A DNA stretch of 60,503 nucleotides from JAWKIW01 sp046331175 (lineage in GTDB: Bacteria; Actinomycetota; Acidimicrobiia; Acidimicrobiales; Acidimicrobilacustridaceae), in assembly GCA_046331175.1 (NCBI GenBank), contig JAXLRI010000020.1, positions 1-60,503 of the forward strand, in the 5' to 3' direction. Every line of letters starts with the position of its first letter. Position 1 is the first letter of the stretch. A program made the position numbers and the translations under genes. The notes under the pieces were generated by a model, which made no database searches, was not told where the DNA came from, and saw nothing but the letters and a program-made list of their open reading frames with translations. Shown piece after piece: positions 16,055 through 24,826 of the stretch.

Positions 16055-16860
16055 GCGCCAGCCGGCGAGCGGCCGGCCGGCTGGCCGCGGTCGCGGTGGT
16101 GGCCGTGGTGGTGGTGGTCGGGGTCGAGGCCGTGGGGCTGGTCGGCCCGTCGGGGGGAGCGGCCCGACCCACGGGTCCAGGCGCCACCTCGGCGTCGCCC
16201 GCCCGTGCCGGCTCGCTCCTCTGGTCGGCGGCGCCGGCGGCCGCCGACGAGCTGCCGTCACCCGAGCGGTCGCCCGAGGAGGTCCGGCGCACCGCCGACG
16301 ACGTCTTGAGCGCCCAGGAGTTCCAGCGCCCGCCCAAGCCGTGGTTCCAGCGGGTCCAAGAAGCGGTGTTCGACGCGCTGGGCCGGGTCCTCAACGCCCT
16401 GTTCTCCGGTGGGGCCGGCAACGTCGTCGCCTGGGTGCTGGTCGCGCTCATCGTCGCGGGGCTGGTGTTCTTCGGCCTCCGCATCGGGCGGACCGTGCGC
16501 CGCGACCCCGGCACGGCCCTCGAGGTGACGGTCACGCCCCGGGCCACGGCTGCCGAGTGGCGGGGCCGGGCCGAGGACTTCGAGGCGGCCGGCGACTGGA
16601 AGCAGGCGCTGCGCTGCCGCTACCGCGCCCTCGTCGCCGACCTCGCCGAGCGTGACGTGCTGCGCGACGTCCCGGGCCGCACGGCCGGCGAGTACCGCCG
16701 CGACGTCGAGGTGGCGGTGCCGTCCGCCGAGGACGACTTCGCCGGCGCCTCCGCGCTGTTCGAGGCCGCCTGGTACGGCGACGAGCCGACCGGGCCCGAG
16801 GAGAACGAGCGGTTCCGCTCGCTGTCGGACCGCGTGCTGTCCCAGGCGGGTCGGTCGTGA
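16051..16860 (+). CDS. DUF4129 membrane protein
   Basis: A 269-residue protein with an N-terminal hydrophobic segment (LAAVAVVAVVVVVGVEAVGLVG), a periplasm-side region and a second membrane helix (VVAWVLVALIVAGLVFFGLRIG). A C-terminal cytoplasmic DUF4129 domain follows (AAEWRGRAEDFEAAGDWKQA, ALRCRYRALVADLAERDVL, PGRTAGEYRRDV). DUF4129 often travels with transglutaminase-like or DUF58/MoxR genes. It begins in a GTGA overlap with the gene before and ends in another with DUF4350, so translation is probably coupled. Exact role unknown. Confidence 0.85.
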   Translation: MSASRRAAGRLAAVAVVAVVVVVGVEAVGLVGPSGGAARPTGPGATSASPARAGSLLWSAAPAAADELPSPERSPEEVRRTADDVLSAQEFQRPPKPWFQRVQEAVFDALGRVLNALFSGGAGNVVAWVLVALIVAGLVFFGLRIGRTVRRDPGTALEVTVTPRATAAEWRGRAEDFEAAGDWKQALRCRYRALVADLAERDVLRDVPGRTAGEYRRDVEVAVPSAEDDFAGASALFEAAWYGDEPTGPEENERFRSLSDRVLSQAGRS

Positions 16861-18008
16861 CCGCGACCGGGGGCCCCGGGGGCGGTGGCGAGCGCTCGGG
16901 GCGCGGTCGCGTGCTGCCGTTCGTCCTGATCGTGGTGGCCCTGATCGGCGTCGCGCTGCTCGCGGGGCAGCCCCACAGCGACGACGCCCAGGCCTACGAC
17001 CCGACCAGCAACAGCCCGAGCGGCACGAAGGGCATGGTGCTGTTCCTGGAGCGGCTCGGGGCCCGGGTCGACATCACCGACGAGATCCCGCCCGCCGACG
17101 CCCAGATCGCCCTGGCCCTGCCCGGCGAGCTGCCCGACGACCGCGAGGCCGCCGTGCGCCGTTGGGTCGAGCGCGGCGGCGTCCTCGTCATCGCCGACTC
17201 CACGAGCCCCCTCAGCGCCCCCCGACGCGAGTCGGCCACGTTCGGCGGGTTGGTCGACGAGGTGATGGAGCAGCGCACCTGCGACATCCCCGCCCTGTCG
17301 GGGGCCACCACCCTCAAGCCCGCCGGCGGCTACCGCATGGCCGCGCCGCCTGGTGCCGGCACCTGCTACACCCGCGACGATGCCGCCTACGTCGTCGACG
17401 AGCCCATCGGCCGCGGCCACGTCGTGTCGATCGGCGGCGGTCGGCTGTTCACCAACGAGCTGCTCGGCGACGACGACAACGCGGTGCTGGTCGGCGCGCT
17501 GCTGGCGCCCTCGCCCGGCGGTCGGGTCGCCGTGCTCCAGGCGCCCCGCAGCCAGGCCGACGGCGGGGACGGCCCCGACCTGACCTCGCTCATCAGCACC
17601 GGCGTCCGCCTGGCGATGCTCCAGCTCGTCATCGCCTTCGTCGTCTACGCGTTCTGGCGGGGCCGTCGCCTCGGCCGGCCCATCGTCGAGCCCCAACCGG
17701 TCGAGCTCGCCGGCTCCGAGCTGGTCGACGCGGTCGGGAACCTGCTGTCCCAGACCCGGTCGCCCGACCGAGCGGCGGCCATCCTGCGCGCCGACCTGCG
17801 CCGGGCCCTCTGCGAGCGGTTGGGGCTGCCCCCCGACGCCGCTCCGGAGGTGGTCGCCGACACCGCCTTCACCCGCACCGGCGCCGACCGCGACCGCGTG
17901 CTGCTCGCCGTCGTCGACGCCCCCGTGGGCGACGAGGCCGGGCTGCTCGCGGCCGCCCAGGCCATCGACGCCGTTCGTCAGGAGGTCCTCCATGGCAGTC
18001 CCGTCTGA
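16857..18008 (+). CDS. DUF4350 membrane protein
   Basis: A 383-residue protein: N-terminal helix (VLPFVLIVVALIGVALLAG), an extracytoplasmic DUF4350 domain starting at YDPTSNSPSGTKGMVLFLER (glutamine amidotransferase-like fold, no obvious catalytic triad), and a second helix near residue 260 (LAMLQLVIAFVVYAFWRGRRLG). A cytoplasmic tail follows. The family is found beside MoxR and DUF58 genes in actinobacteria. It overlaps the previous gene by GTGA and the next by 17 nt. Probably part of a membrane complex with the MoxR ATPase; this is inferred from gene order. Confidence 0.85.
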   Translation: MTATGGPGGGGERSGRGRVLPFVLIVVALIGVALLAGQPHSDDAQAYDPTSNSPSGTKGMVLFLERLGARVDITDEIPPADAQIALALPGELPDDREAAVRRWVERGGVLVIADSTSPLSAPRRESATFGGLVDEVMEQRTCDIPALSGATTLKPAGGYRMAAPPGAGTCYTRDDAAYVVDEPIGRGHVVSIGGGRLFTNELLGDDDNAVLVGALLAPSPGGRVAVLQAPRSQADGGDGPDLTSLISTGVRLAMLQLVIAFVVYAFWRGRRLGRPIVEPQPVELAGSELVDAVGNLLSQTRSPDRAAAILRADLRRALCERLGLPPDAAPEVVADTAFTRTGADRDRVLLAVVDAPVGDEAGLLAAAQAIDAVRQEVLHGSPV

Positions 18009-19179
18009 TCCCGGCGCCGTGCCGCCCGGCCCGCCCCCCGGTCCGCCGGGCGAGCCCGGCTACGGGCCGCCCACCGGAGCGCCGCCCGGTCCGCCGGCGC
18101 CGCCCCCGGGCTACGGCCCGCCGCCCACGCCGTACGCCGGGGGACCCGTCGTGGCCACCCCGGCCGTGGCCGGTGGCGCGGCTCCGGGCATGGGGCCCGC
18201 CGCCGCGCCCGCGCCACCGCCGCTGGCCGCCGACGACCCCCGCCGGCCGATCCTCGCCCTGCGCGACGAGGTGGCCAAGGTCGTGGTCGGGCAGGAGGGC
18301 ACGCTGTCGGGCCTGGTCGCCGCCCTGCTCGTGCGCGGCCACGTGCTGCTCGAGGGCGTGCCGGGGACGGCCAAGACGCTGCTGGTCAAGGCGCTCAGCG
18401 CCGCCCTCGACCTCGACTTCAAGCGCCTGCAGTTCACCCCCGACCTGATGCCGTCCGACGTCATCGGCCAGGTGATCTTCGAGCCGCGCGAGTCGACGTT
18501 CCGCTTCCGCGAGGGCCCGGTGTTCACCAACATCCTGCTGGCCGACGAGATCAACCGGACCCCGCCGAAGACCCAGGCATCGCTGCTCGAGTCGATGGAG
18601 GAGCGCCAGGTGTCGGTCGAGGGCACCACCCACGCGCTGCCCGAGCCGTTCATCGTCGTGGCCACCCAGAACCCCGTCGAGTACGAGGGCACCTACCCGC
18701 TGCCCGAGGCGCAGCTCGACCGCTTCCTCTTCAAGCTGCAGGTGGGGTACCCCACCTTCGAACAGGAGCAGGAGGTGCTCGCCCGCCACGACCGCGGCCT
18801 CGACCCCCACGACATCGCGACCTCCGGCATCCGCCCGGTGGCCACCGCGGCCGACCTCGACGCCGCCCGCGCCCGCATCGGGCTCATCCGCGTCGAGCCG
18901 CCGGTGCAGGCGTACATGGTCGCCCTGGTCCGGGCCACCCGCGAGAGCCCGTCGGTCACCCTCGGCGTGTCGCCCCGCGGTGCCGCCGCCCTGCTGCACG
19001 CCTCGAAGGCGTGGGCGTGGCTGGCCGGCCGCGACTACGTCACGCCCGACGAGGTGAAGGCGGTGGTCAAGCCCACGCTGCGCCACCGGCTCCAGATCCG
19101 GCCCGAGCTCGAGCTGGAGGGCGCCACGCCCGACGGCGTGCTCGACGGCATCCTCGCCTCGGTCCCGGTGCCGCGGTAG
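17992..19179 (+). CDS. MoxR-type AAA+ ATPase
   Basis: A 395-residue MoxR-family ATPase, thought to act as a chaperone assembling or activating partner complexes, often with von Willebrand-A proteins. The first ~75 residues are Pro/Gly-rich and disordered. Walker A is EGVPGTAKTLL, Walker B LLADEINRTPPKTQ, sensor 1 VATQNPVEYEGTYPLPEAQLDRF. The C-terminal lid includes LGVSPRGAAALLHASKAWAWLAGRDYVTPDEV. The ATG at 17992 lies within the end of the DUF4350 gene and has a strong AGGAGG site, so it can also initiate independently. Next is the DUF58 (vWA-like) gene, the classic partner. Confidence 0.95.
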   Translation: MAVPSDPGAVPPGPPPGPPGEPGYGPPTGAPPGPPAPPPGYGPPPTPYAGGPVVATPAVAGGAAPGMGPAAAPAPPPLAADDPRRPILALRDEVAKVVVGQEGTLSGLVAALLVRGHVLLEGVPGTAKTLLVKALSAALDLDFKRLQFTPDLMPSDVIGQVIFEPRESTFRFREGPVFTNILLADEINRTPPKTQASLLESMEERQVSVEGTTHALPEPFIVVATQNPVEYEGTYPLPEAQLDRFLFKLQVGYPTFEQEQEVLARHDRGLDPHDIATSGIRPVATAADLDAARARIGLIRVEPPVQAYMVALVRATRESPSVTLGVSPRGAAALLHASKAWAWLAGRDYVTPDEVKAVVKPTLRHRLQIRPELELEGATPDGVLDGILASVPVPR

Positions 19180-19204
19180 CGACCCGAGCCACCGAGCCGC
19201 CACC

Positions 19205-20656
19205 GTGACCGACACCCTCGCCGACCCGGGACCCACCGGCGGGCCGCACGCCGGCCCGCCGGCCCCTGGCCTGCCCGCGGCCGGTACGGCACCGGCTCGG
19301 CGCCAGGGCCTGCAGCCCGGGGTCACGGTGCTGCCGGCCCGCATCGCCGGTCGGCTGCCGTACCCCACGCGCCGGTTCGCCGCGGTGCTGGCGGTGGCGT
19401 CGGTGGTGCTGCTCGCCCTCAACGCCCGATGGGGGCTGTGGGTCGTCGACGGCGGCCTCCTCCTCGTCGGGCTGGCCGACTGGGTCCTCGCCACCTCGCC
19501 GAACCAGGTCCGCATCGAGCGGCGGATGCCGCGCGTCCTGGCGCTGCACGCCCGCAGCGAGATCCGCTGGACGGTGCACAACCCCACGCGCCGGCGGCTG
19601 CGGGTCGCCTTCGCCGACGACCTGGCCCCGTCGCTGCAGGCCGGCGAACGGCGGGCGCGGGTGGCGGTGCCGGGCCGGGGCGAGGTCGAGGTCCGCACCG
19701 GCTTCCGCCCGTCACGGCGGGGCCGGTTCGAGATCCGCACCCTGGTGGTGCGGGTCGAGGGGCCGCTCGGGCTCGTCGCCCGCCAGCGGTCGCGCCGCCA
19801 GCGCCAGGTGCTGCGGGTCCTCCCGCCGTTCCGCAGCCGCGACGAGGCCGAGCTGCGCATCAACAAGGCCCGCATCCTCGAGGTCGGGCTGCGGTCGGCC
19901 CAGGGGCGCGGCGGCGGCACCGAGTTCGACCAGCTGCGCGAGTACTCCGTCGACGACGAGTTCCGCCGCATCGACTGGGCGGCCACCGCCCGGGCCAACA
20001 AGGCCATCGTGCGCACGTTCCGGGCCGAGCGGAACCAGACGGTGATCTGCCTGCTCGACAACGGCCGGGTCATGGCGGGCCGGGTCGACGACGTGCCGCG
20101 CGTCGAGCACGCCATGGACGCGGTGATGATGTTGACCGCGGTCGCCACCCGCCTCGGTGACCGGGCCGGCCTCGTCGCCTTCGACGCCCAGATCCGCGCC
20201 GTCGTGCCGCCCGGCCACTCGCGCGACCAGCTGGGCCGGGTCACCGAGGCCATGTACGACCTCGAGCCGGCGCTGGCCGAGAGCGACTACACCGGCGCCT
20301 TCTCCCAGACCCTCGCCCGCTTCCGTCGCCGGGCCATGCTCGTCATCCTCACCGACCTCGTCGAGCAGGCCGTGGCCGAGACGCTCCTGCCGGCCATGCC
20401 GCTCATCGCCCGCAACCACCTCGTCGTGGTGGCCGCCGTGCGCGACCCCGACGTGGTGCGGTGGGCCACCGAGACGCCCACCGAGGCGTCGGGTGCCTAC
20501 CGCAAGGCCGCCGCCGTGGCCGCCCTCGAGGAGCGCCGCCGCACCGTGGCCCGCCTGCGCGGGGTGGGGGCGACCGTGGTCGACGCCCCACCCGGCCGCC
20601 TGGCCCCGCTGCTGGCCGACGCCTACCTCAAGGTCAAGGCCACCGGTCGCCTGTAG
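19205..20656 (+). CDS. DUF58 (vWA-like) membrane protein
   Basis: A 483-residue DUF58 protein. Residues ~55-95 carry two membrane segments (FAAVLAVASVVLLALNARWGLWV and the next), followed by a beta-rich extracytoplasmic-like part. The DUF58 signature is GTEFDQLREYSVDDEFRRIDWAATAR with NKAIVRTF, then a vWA-like domain (VICLLDNGRVMAG, AVMMLTAVATRLGDRAGLVAF). DUF58 proteins work with MoxR ATPases. The GTG at 19205, 25 nt after moxR, has no clear Shine-Dalgarno. It ends the operon; a VOC gene with its own promoter follows. Confidence 0.92.
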   Translation: MTDTLADPGPTGGPHAGPPAPGLPAAGTAPARRQGLQPGVTVLPARIAGRLPYPTRRFAAVLAVASVVLLALNARWGLWVVDGGLLLVGLADWVLATSPNQVRIERRMPRVLALHARSEIRWTVHNPTRRRLRVAFADDLAPSLQAGERRARVAVPGRGEVEVRTGFRPSRRGRFEIRTLVVRVEGPLGLVARQRSRRQRQVLRVLPPFRSRDEAELRINKARILEVGLRSAQGRGGGTEFDQLREYSVDDEFRRIDWAATARANKAIVRTFRAERNQTVICLLDNGRVMAGRVDDVPRVEHAMDAVMMLTAVATRLGDRAGLVAFDAQIRAVVPPGHSRDQLGRVTEAMYDLEPALAESDYTGAFSQTLARFRRRAMLVILTDLVEQAVAETLLPAMPLIARNHLVVVAAVRDPDVVRWATETPTEASGAYRKAAAVAALEERRRTVARLRGVGATVVDAPPGRLAPLLADAYLKVKATGRL

Positions 20657-20698
20657 CGGGTCCGGCCCGGCTCGCCCACCGCCGGCGGGGTGCAGGGA

Positions 20699-20704
20699 TA
20701 GGGT
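20699..20704 (+). promoter_or_regulatory. -10 element for VOC gene
   Basis: TAGGGT 31 nt before the ATG at 20736, which has its own GGGGGAGGAG ribosome site; a leadered transcript. Confidence 0.4.
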
Positions 20705-20735
20705 GCGCGACGACCGCCCCGGGGGGAGGAGCGCC

Positions 20736-21281
20736 ATGAGCCGAGACACCGGTGTCCACCACGTCGCCTACACGTGCCACGACCTCGACGCCACCGTGCA
20801 CTTCTACGAGGACCTGGTGGGCCTCCCGCTCGTGCACACCGAGGTGAAGCACCTCGGCGACGGCTTCTTCCGCCACGTGTTCTTCGCCCTGGGCGACGGG
20901 TCTGCGCTGGCCTTCTTCGACCTCCACGGGGTGGGGGAGAAGCCCGGCTGGTCCTCCGACCTCAACGCCAGCACGGGCGCCCCGGGCTGGGCCAACCACC
21001 TCGCGCTCGGCGTCGACGCCGCCCGCATGGAGGAGGTGCGGGGTCGCATGAAGGCCGAGGGCGTGCCGGTGGTCATGGAGGTCGACCACGGCTGGTGCCA
21101 CTCGCTGTACTACGCCGACCCCGACAACCTGCTCGTCGAGCTGTGCTGCGACACGCCCGGCTTCGACCCCGACGCCGACGAGGCCCACCGCCGCCTCGAC
21201 AGCGACGCCGACACCGACGTCTCGCGCTTCATCGGCGACACGCCCGACGAGATCAAGGCGCTCGCCGAGCTCATGGGCTGA
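20736..21281 (+). CDS. VOC superfamily (glyoxalase/dioxygenase-like) protein
   Basis: A 181-residue protein of the vicinal oxygen chelate superfamily. It has two beta-alpha-beta-beta-beta halves: GVHHVAYTCHDLDATVHFYEDLVGLPLVHTE and GWANHLALGVDAARMEEV. Candidate metal ligands are His in HHVAYT, His in WANHLALG and Glu in NLLVELCCD, as in glyoxalase I and extradiol dioxygenases. The reaction is not predictable from this. GGGGGAGGAG upstream fixes the start. It sits between the DUF58 operon and SpoIIM, where such clusters do not normally contain a VOC gene. Confidence 0.85.
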   Translation: MSRDTGVHHVAYTCHDLDATVHFYEDLVGLPLVHTEVKHLGDGFFRHVFFALGDGSALAFFDLHGVGEKPGWSSDLNASTGAPGWANHLALGVDAARMEEVRGRMKAEGVPVVMEVDHGWCHSLYYADPDNLLVELCCDTPGFDPDADEAHRRLDSDADTDVSRFIGDTPDEIKALAELMG

Positions 21282-21283
21282 CG

Positions 21284-21337
21284 CCCGACGGCCAGGAGGT
21301 GTGGCCCGACATGCGCGGCTCGCCCGAGGCCGTCGGG
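21284..21337. terminator. Possible long-loop inverted repeat
   Basis: CCCGACGGCC (21284-21293) and GGCCGTCGGG (21328-21337) are perfect 10-bp complements 34 nt apart, between the converging VOC and SpoIIM genes. Confidence 0.35.
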
Positions 21338-21341
21338 TCGG

Positions 21342-22400
21342 TCAGCCGGGGGCGACGTCGGCCGACGGCGCCGGCTCGTCGTCGGGGGAGAAGTCCTCCC
21401 AGCGACGGCGCTGCTCGTGCTCGCGCCACGCACCGGTGATGCCGCGAGCGGCGGCGGCCCGGCCCTGCACCACGAAGTAGCCGATGAAGACCAGCCAGCC
21501 GCCGGCTCCGATGGCGATGCGCAGGGCCACCGGCAGGCCTCGACCGGTGATGAAGCCCTCGATGAAGCCGGCCGAGACGAGCATGAGCATCAGCCCGAGG
21601 AAGATCACGACCAGGCGCCGGCCCTCCTCGCGCAGCGCGTCGGACCGCCGCCGGTCGCCCGGCGCGATGATGCTCCACCCCAGCGCCAGGCCGCCGCCGC
21701 CGGCGATGCAGATGGCGCTCAGCTCGAGCATGCCGTGGGGGAGGATGAACCCGAGGAACCGCCAGCCGCTGTCTTCGGTGGCCATCCACGAGCCGATCAC
21801 CCCGAGCGGGGCGCCGTTGCTCACGAGGATGTAGGTGGGGCCGACGATGGGCGCCACGATGCCGGCGGCGAACACCACGAAGGTCACGCGGATGTTGTTG
21901 GTGGTGACCTCGGTGAAGAACTGCGGGCTCGGCGACTCGGAGTAGTACTGCTCGAACAGGTTCTCGACGTAGTTGGTGCGCTCGTAGCGCGAGCCGGACG
22001 CGTCGAGGGCGGTGGGGTCGTTCACCAGCCACACGTAGAGCAGGAGGGCGGGGACGAAGAACAGCAGGGCGGCCACGCCGATGAACCGGCGGTAGTGGTA
22101 CACGGCGCCGGGGAAGGTGGCGGTGAAGAAGGTGCCGACGGCCCTCCAGGTGCGGGCCCGCTTGCCGTACACGACCCCGTTGGCGGCGGCGACGCTGCGG
22201 GTGAGCCGCGACACGAGGGCGGCGTCGCGGTAGTAGGTGCGGACGTACGACAGCTGGGTCGACACCCGCTGGTACAGCGACACCAGCTCGTCGAGCTCGG
22301 CGGGGTCGAGGTCGGCGACCTTGTGCCGGGCGCGCGAGGTCAGGTCGTCGAGGCGGTCCCAGGTGGGCTCGTTGCGGGCGATGTAGCGATCGATGTCCAC
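21342..22400 (-). CDS. SpoIIM/DUF95-type integral membrane protein
   Basis: A 352-residue membrane protein of the stage II sporulation protein M family. A soluble N-terminus (MDIDRYIARNEPTWDRLDDL, then ELVSLYQRVSTQLSYVRT) is typical. Then come ~6 helices with the conserved FFTEVTTNNIRVTFVVFAAGI and the GFILPHGMLELSAICIAGGGG segment. Despite the name, homologues are widespread in non-sporulating actinobacteria next to MoxR, DUF58 and RDD genes, as here. It starts at a GTG (22400), divergent from the RDD gene, with 82 nt between the starts. A charged tail ends the protein. Confidence 0.92.
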   Translation of the reverse strand: MDIDRYIARNEPTWDRLDDLTSRARHKVADLDPAELDELVSLYQRVSTQLSYVRTYYRDAALVSRLTRSVAAANGVVYGKRARTWRAVGTFFTATFPGAVYHYRRFIGVAALLFFVPALLLYVWLVNDPTALDASGSRYERTNYVENLFEQYYSESPSPQFFTEVTTNNIRVTFVVFAAGIVAPIVGPTYILVSNGAPLGVIGSWMATEDSGWRFLGFILPHGMLELSAICIAGGGGLALGWSIIAPGDRRRSDALREEGRRLVVIFLGLMLMLVSAGFIEGFITGRGLPVALRIAIGAGGWLVFIGYFVVQGRAAAARGITGAWREHEQRRRWEDFSPDDEPAPSADVAPG

Positions 22401-22470
22401 GGTGGCAGCGGCGGGGCCGGCGGCCGGGAGGTCCCCGGAGCGAGCGCCGCCGCGACCTCACGCCGCCCGT

Positions 22471-22476
22471 TACCGT
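22471..22476 (+). promoter_or_regulatory. -10 element for RDD gene
   Basis: TACCGT, 6 nt before the GTG at 22483. Confidence 0.55.
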
Positions 22477-22482
22477 AGTGCC

Positions 22483-23553
22483 GTGGTCGACGACGAGCCC
22501 GAGGTCTCGCCGCTCGGGATCGTCACGCCCGAGGCGGTCGTGCTCGAGTTCGACACGGGCGGGGCCGGGTCCCGGGTTCTGGCCGAGCTGATCGACCTCA
22601 CCCTCCAGGTCACCGCGCTGATCGTGCTCGCCATCGCGATGTCCGCCGTCGTCAGCAGCGTGGCGCCGTCCCTCTCCTGGGTGGCGGTCGTGGTGTTCCT
22701 CGTGGCCGGGTTCCTCGTGCTCATCGGCTACCCGGTGGGGATGGAGACGCTGTGGAACGGCCGCACGCTCGGCAAGGCGGCCCTCGGCCTGCGGGTGGTC
22801 ACCGTCGAGGGCGGCCCCATCCGGTTCCGCCACGCGGCCATCCGGGGGATCATCGGGCTCGGCGAGCTGTGGGCCCTCTCGGGCATCCCGGCCCTCGTCT
22901 GCATCATCTTGTCCAAGCGCAACCAGCGCCTCGGCGACATGGTGGCGGGCACGCTCGTGCTGCGCGAGCGGCTGGCCTCGAAGCGGCCGGCCGCCGTGCA
23001 CTTCCCGGCCCCGCCCGGCATGGAGGCCTACGTCGGCTCCCTCGACGTCGGTGGCTTGACCACCGCCCAGTACGGCGCGGTGCGGTCGTTCCTGGTCCGG
23101 GTCGGCGACCTGGCGCCGGCCGCCCGCGCCGCCATGGCGGTCCGCCTCGCCAACCCGGTGGCCGACCGCCTGCACCACCGTCCGCCGCCGATGGTCGGCC
23201 CCGAGCTGTTCCTGGTGTGCGTCGCCGCCGCCTACCAGCAGCGCCACGCCGCCGCCGACGACCCGTGGCTGCGGCCGGCCGGGCCCGTCCCTGGTGCCTT
23301 CGACCCCGACGCCGGTGCGGCGGGGGCCTACGGCCCCGGCGGGCTGGTCGGGCCGAGCGCCGGTGGCGCGGGCCTCGGGTCCGGCGGCTTCGGCGAGGCC
23401 GGCGGGGCGGCGCCGTGGGCGACGCCCGAGCCGGTCGCCGTGGGCAGCCCTGGTCCGCCGGCGTCGTGGGGTGGCCCGGCCTCGCCGATCCCCGGGCCGG
23501 CGTCGCCGCCCCCCTGGGGTGCGCCCGGGTCGGGCGACGGGGGGCACCGGTAG
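22483..23553 (+). CDS. RDD family membrane protein
   Basis: A 356-residue protein with the RDD domain: the Arg-Asp-Asp pattern is in SRVLAELIDLTLQ (R, then D in the first helix). TM helices are around residues 35-85 and 115-145, with YPVGMETLWNGRTLGKAALGLRVV between them. After the SKRNQRLGDMVAGTLVLRER segment comes a ~200-residue soluble C-terminus that ends in a Gly/Pro-rich tail. Function is uncertain (transport has been proposed for the family). The TAG stop overlaps the -10 hexamer of the following gene. It belongs by neighbourhood to the MoxR/DUF58/SpoIIM set. Confidence 0.9.
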   Translation: MVDDEPEVSPLGIVTPEAVVLEFDTGGAGSRVLAELIDLTLQVTALIVLAIAMSAVVSSVAPSLSWVAVVVFLVAGFLVLIGYPVGMETLWNGRTLGKAALGLRVVTVEGGPIRFRHAAIRGIIGLGELWALSGIPALVCIILSKRNQRLGDMVAGTLVLRERLASKRPAAVHFPAPPGMEAYVGSLDVGGLTTAQYGAVRSFLVRVGDLAPAARAAMAVRLANPVADRLHHRPPPMVGPELFLVCVAAAYQQRHAAADDPWLRPAGPVPGAFDPDAGAAGAYGPGGLVGPSAGGAGLGSGGFGEAGGAAPWATPEPVAVGSPGPPASWGGPASPIPGPASPPPWGAPGSGDGGHR

Positions 23554-23556
23554 CCT
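23551..23556 (+). promoter_or_regulatory. -10 element overlapping a stop codon
   Basis: TAGCCT: its first three bases are the stop codon of the RDD gene, and it stands 7 nt before the GTG of the desulfurase gene. Confidence 0.5.
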
Positions 23557-23563
23557 CGGGGCC

Positions 23564-24826
23564 GTGCCGGCCTACCTCGACCACGCCGCCTCGACGCCCA
23601 TGCGCCCGGCCGCCGTCGAGGCCATGACGCCGTACCTCGTCGCCGAGCCGGGCAACCCGTCGGGCTCGCACGCCGCCGCCCGCCGGGCCCGCCGGGCCCT
23701 CGACGACGCGCGGGACGTGGTGGCCCACGTGGTGGGCGGTGCGCCGGGCGACGTGGTGTTCACGGCCGGGGGCACCGAGGCCGACAACCTGGCCGTGCTC
23801 GGCGTGCACGACCGGCGGGGCGGCACGCTCGTCGCCTCGGCCGTCGAGCACCACGCCGTGCTCGACCCCGTCCTCGCCCGGGGCGGGGCGGTGGTGCCGG
23901 TGCGGCCCACCGGCCAGATCGACCTCGACGCCCTCGCCGCCGTGCTCGACGCCCACGACGACGTGGGCCTGGTGTCGGTGATGCTCGTCAACAACGAGGT
24001 CGGCGTGGTCAACCCGATGGGCGACGTCGCCGCGGTGGTGCGGGCGCACGCGCCCGGCGCCCTGCTGCACACCGACGCCGTGCAGGCGCCCATGTGGCTC
24101 GACCTGCGCACCCACACCGAGGGCGCCGACCTGGTGTCGATCAGCGCCCACAAGCTCGGTGGCCCCAAGGGCGTCGGCGCGCTCGTCGTCCGGCCGGCGG
24201 CGGTGGGCGAGCTGGCGGCCCGCACGCTCGGCGGCGGCCAGGAGCGGGGGCGGCGGGGCGGCACCCAGAACGTCGCCGGGGTGGTCGCCATGGCGTGCGC
24301 CCTGCGGATCACCGACGACGAGCGCGACGCCGAGGTGGCCCGCCTCGGCGCCGAGCGCGCCCGGCTGGTCGCCGGCGTGCGGGCCATCGTGCCCGATGCC
24401 GTCGACACCGTCGCCGCCGGCGCGGGCCTCGCCGGCGCGAACCTCGCCTCCGGCGAGACCGACCGCCCCGGCGCGGGTGTCGCCGATCCGACCTTGGCCG
24501 GTGCGAGCCTCGTCGACCCGTCCGCCGCGGCCGGACCGGCCACCGTGGCCGGCATCGCCCACCTGTGCCTGCCCGGCACCAGCAGCGAGTCGCTGCTGTT
24601 CCTGCTCGACGACGCCGGTGTGTGCGCGTCGGCGGCGGCGTCGTGCTCGTCTGGGGCCCTCGAGGTCAGCCACGTGCTCGCCGCCATGGGCGTGGCCCCC
24701 GAGCTGGCCGAGGGATCGCTGCGGCTGTCGCTCGGCTGGTCGTCCACCGCCGCCGACGTCGATGCCGCGCTCGCCGCCCTCCCGCCGGCCGTCGAGCGGC
24801 TGCGCGTGCTCGAGGGGACCGGCTGA
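23564..24826 (+). CDS. Cysteine desulfurase (IscS/NifS-like)
   Basis: A 420-residue PLP enzyme that takes sulfur from cysteine to form an enzyme persulfide. The PLP lysine is K197 in SAHKLGGPKG, the stacking His is in ASAVEHHAVLDP, and the catalytic Cys is about C361 in CASAAASCSSGALEVSHVL. Between residues ~270 and 325 there is an extra low-complexity stretch with two LAGA[NS]L motifs that ordinary IscS proteins lack. The gene runs directly into mnmA (stop and start share a base), so the sulfur is probably for tRNA thiolation, though Fe-S supply is also possible. Start chosen from the -10 and the family start PAYLDHAASTP. Confidence 0.93.
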   Translation: MPAYLDHAASTPMRPAAVEAMTPYLVAEPGNPSGSHAAARRARRALDDARDVVAHVVGGAPGDVVFTAGGTEADNLAVLGVHDRRGGTLVASAVEHHAVLDPVLARGGAVVPVRPTGQIDLDALAAVLDAHDDVGLVSVMLVNNEVGVVNPMGDVAAVVRAHAPGALLHTDAVQAPMWLDLRTHTEGADLVSISAHKLGGPKGVGALVVRPAAVGELAARTLGGGQERGRRGGTQNVAGVVAMACALRITDDERDAEVARLGAERARLVAGVRAIVPDAVDTVAAGAGLAGANLASGETDRPGAGVADPTLAGASLVDPSAAAGPATVAGIAHLCLPGTSSESLLFLLDDAGVCASAAASCSSGALEVSHVLAAMGVAPELAEGSLRLSLGWSSTAADVDAALAALPPAVERLRVLEGTG

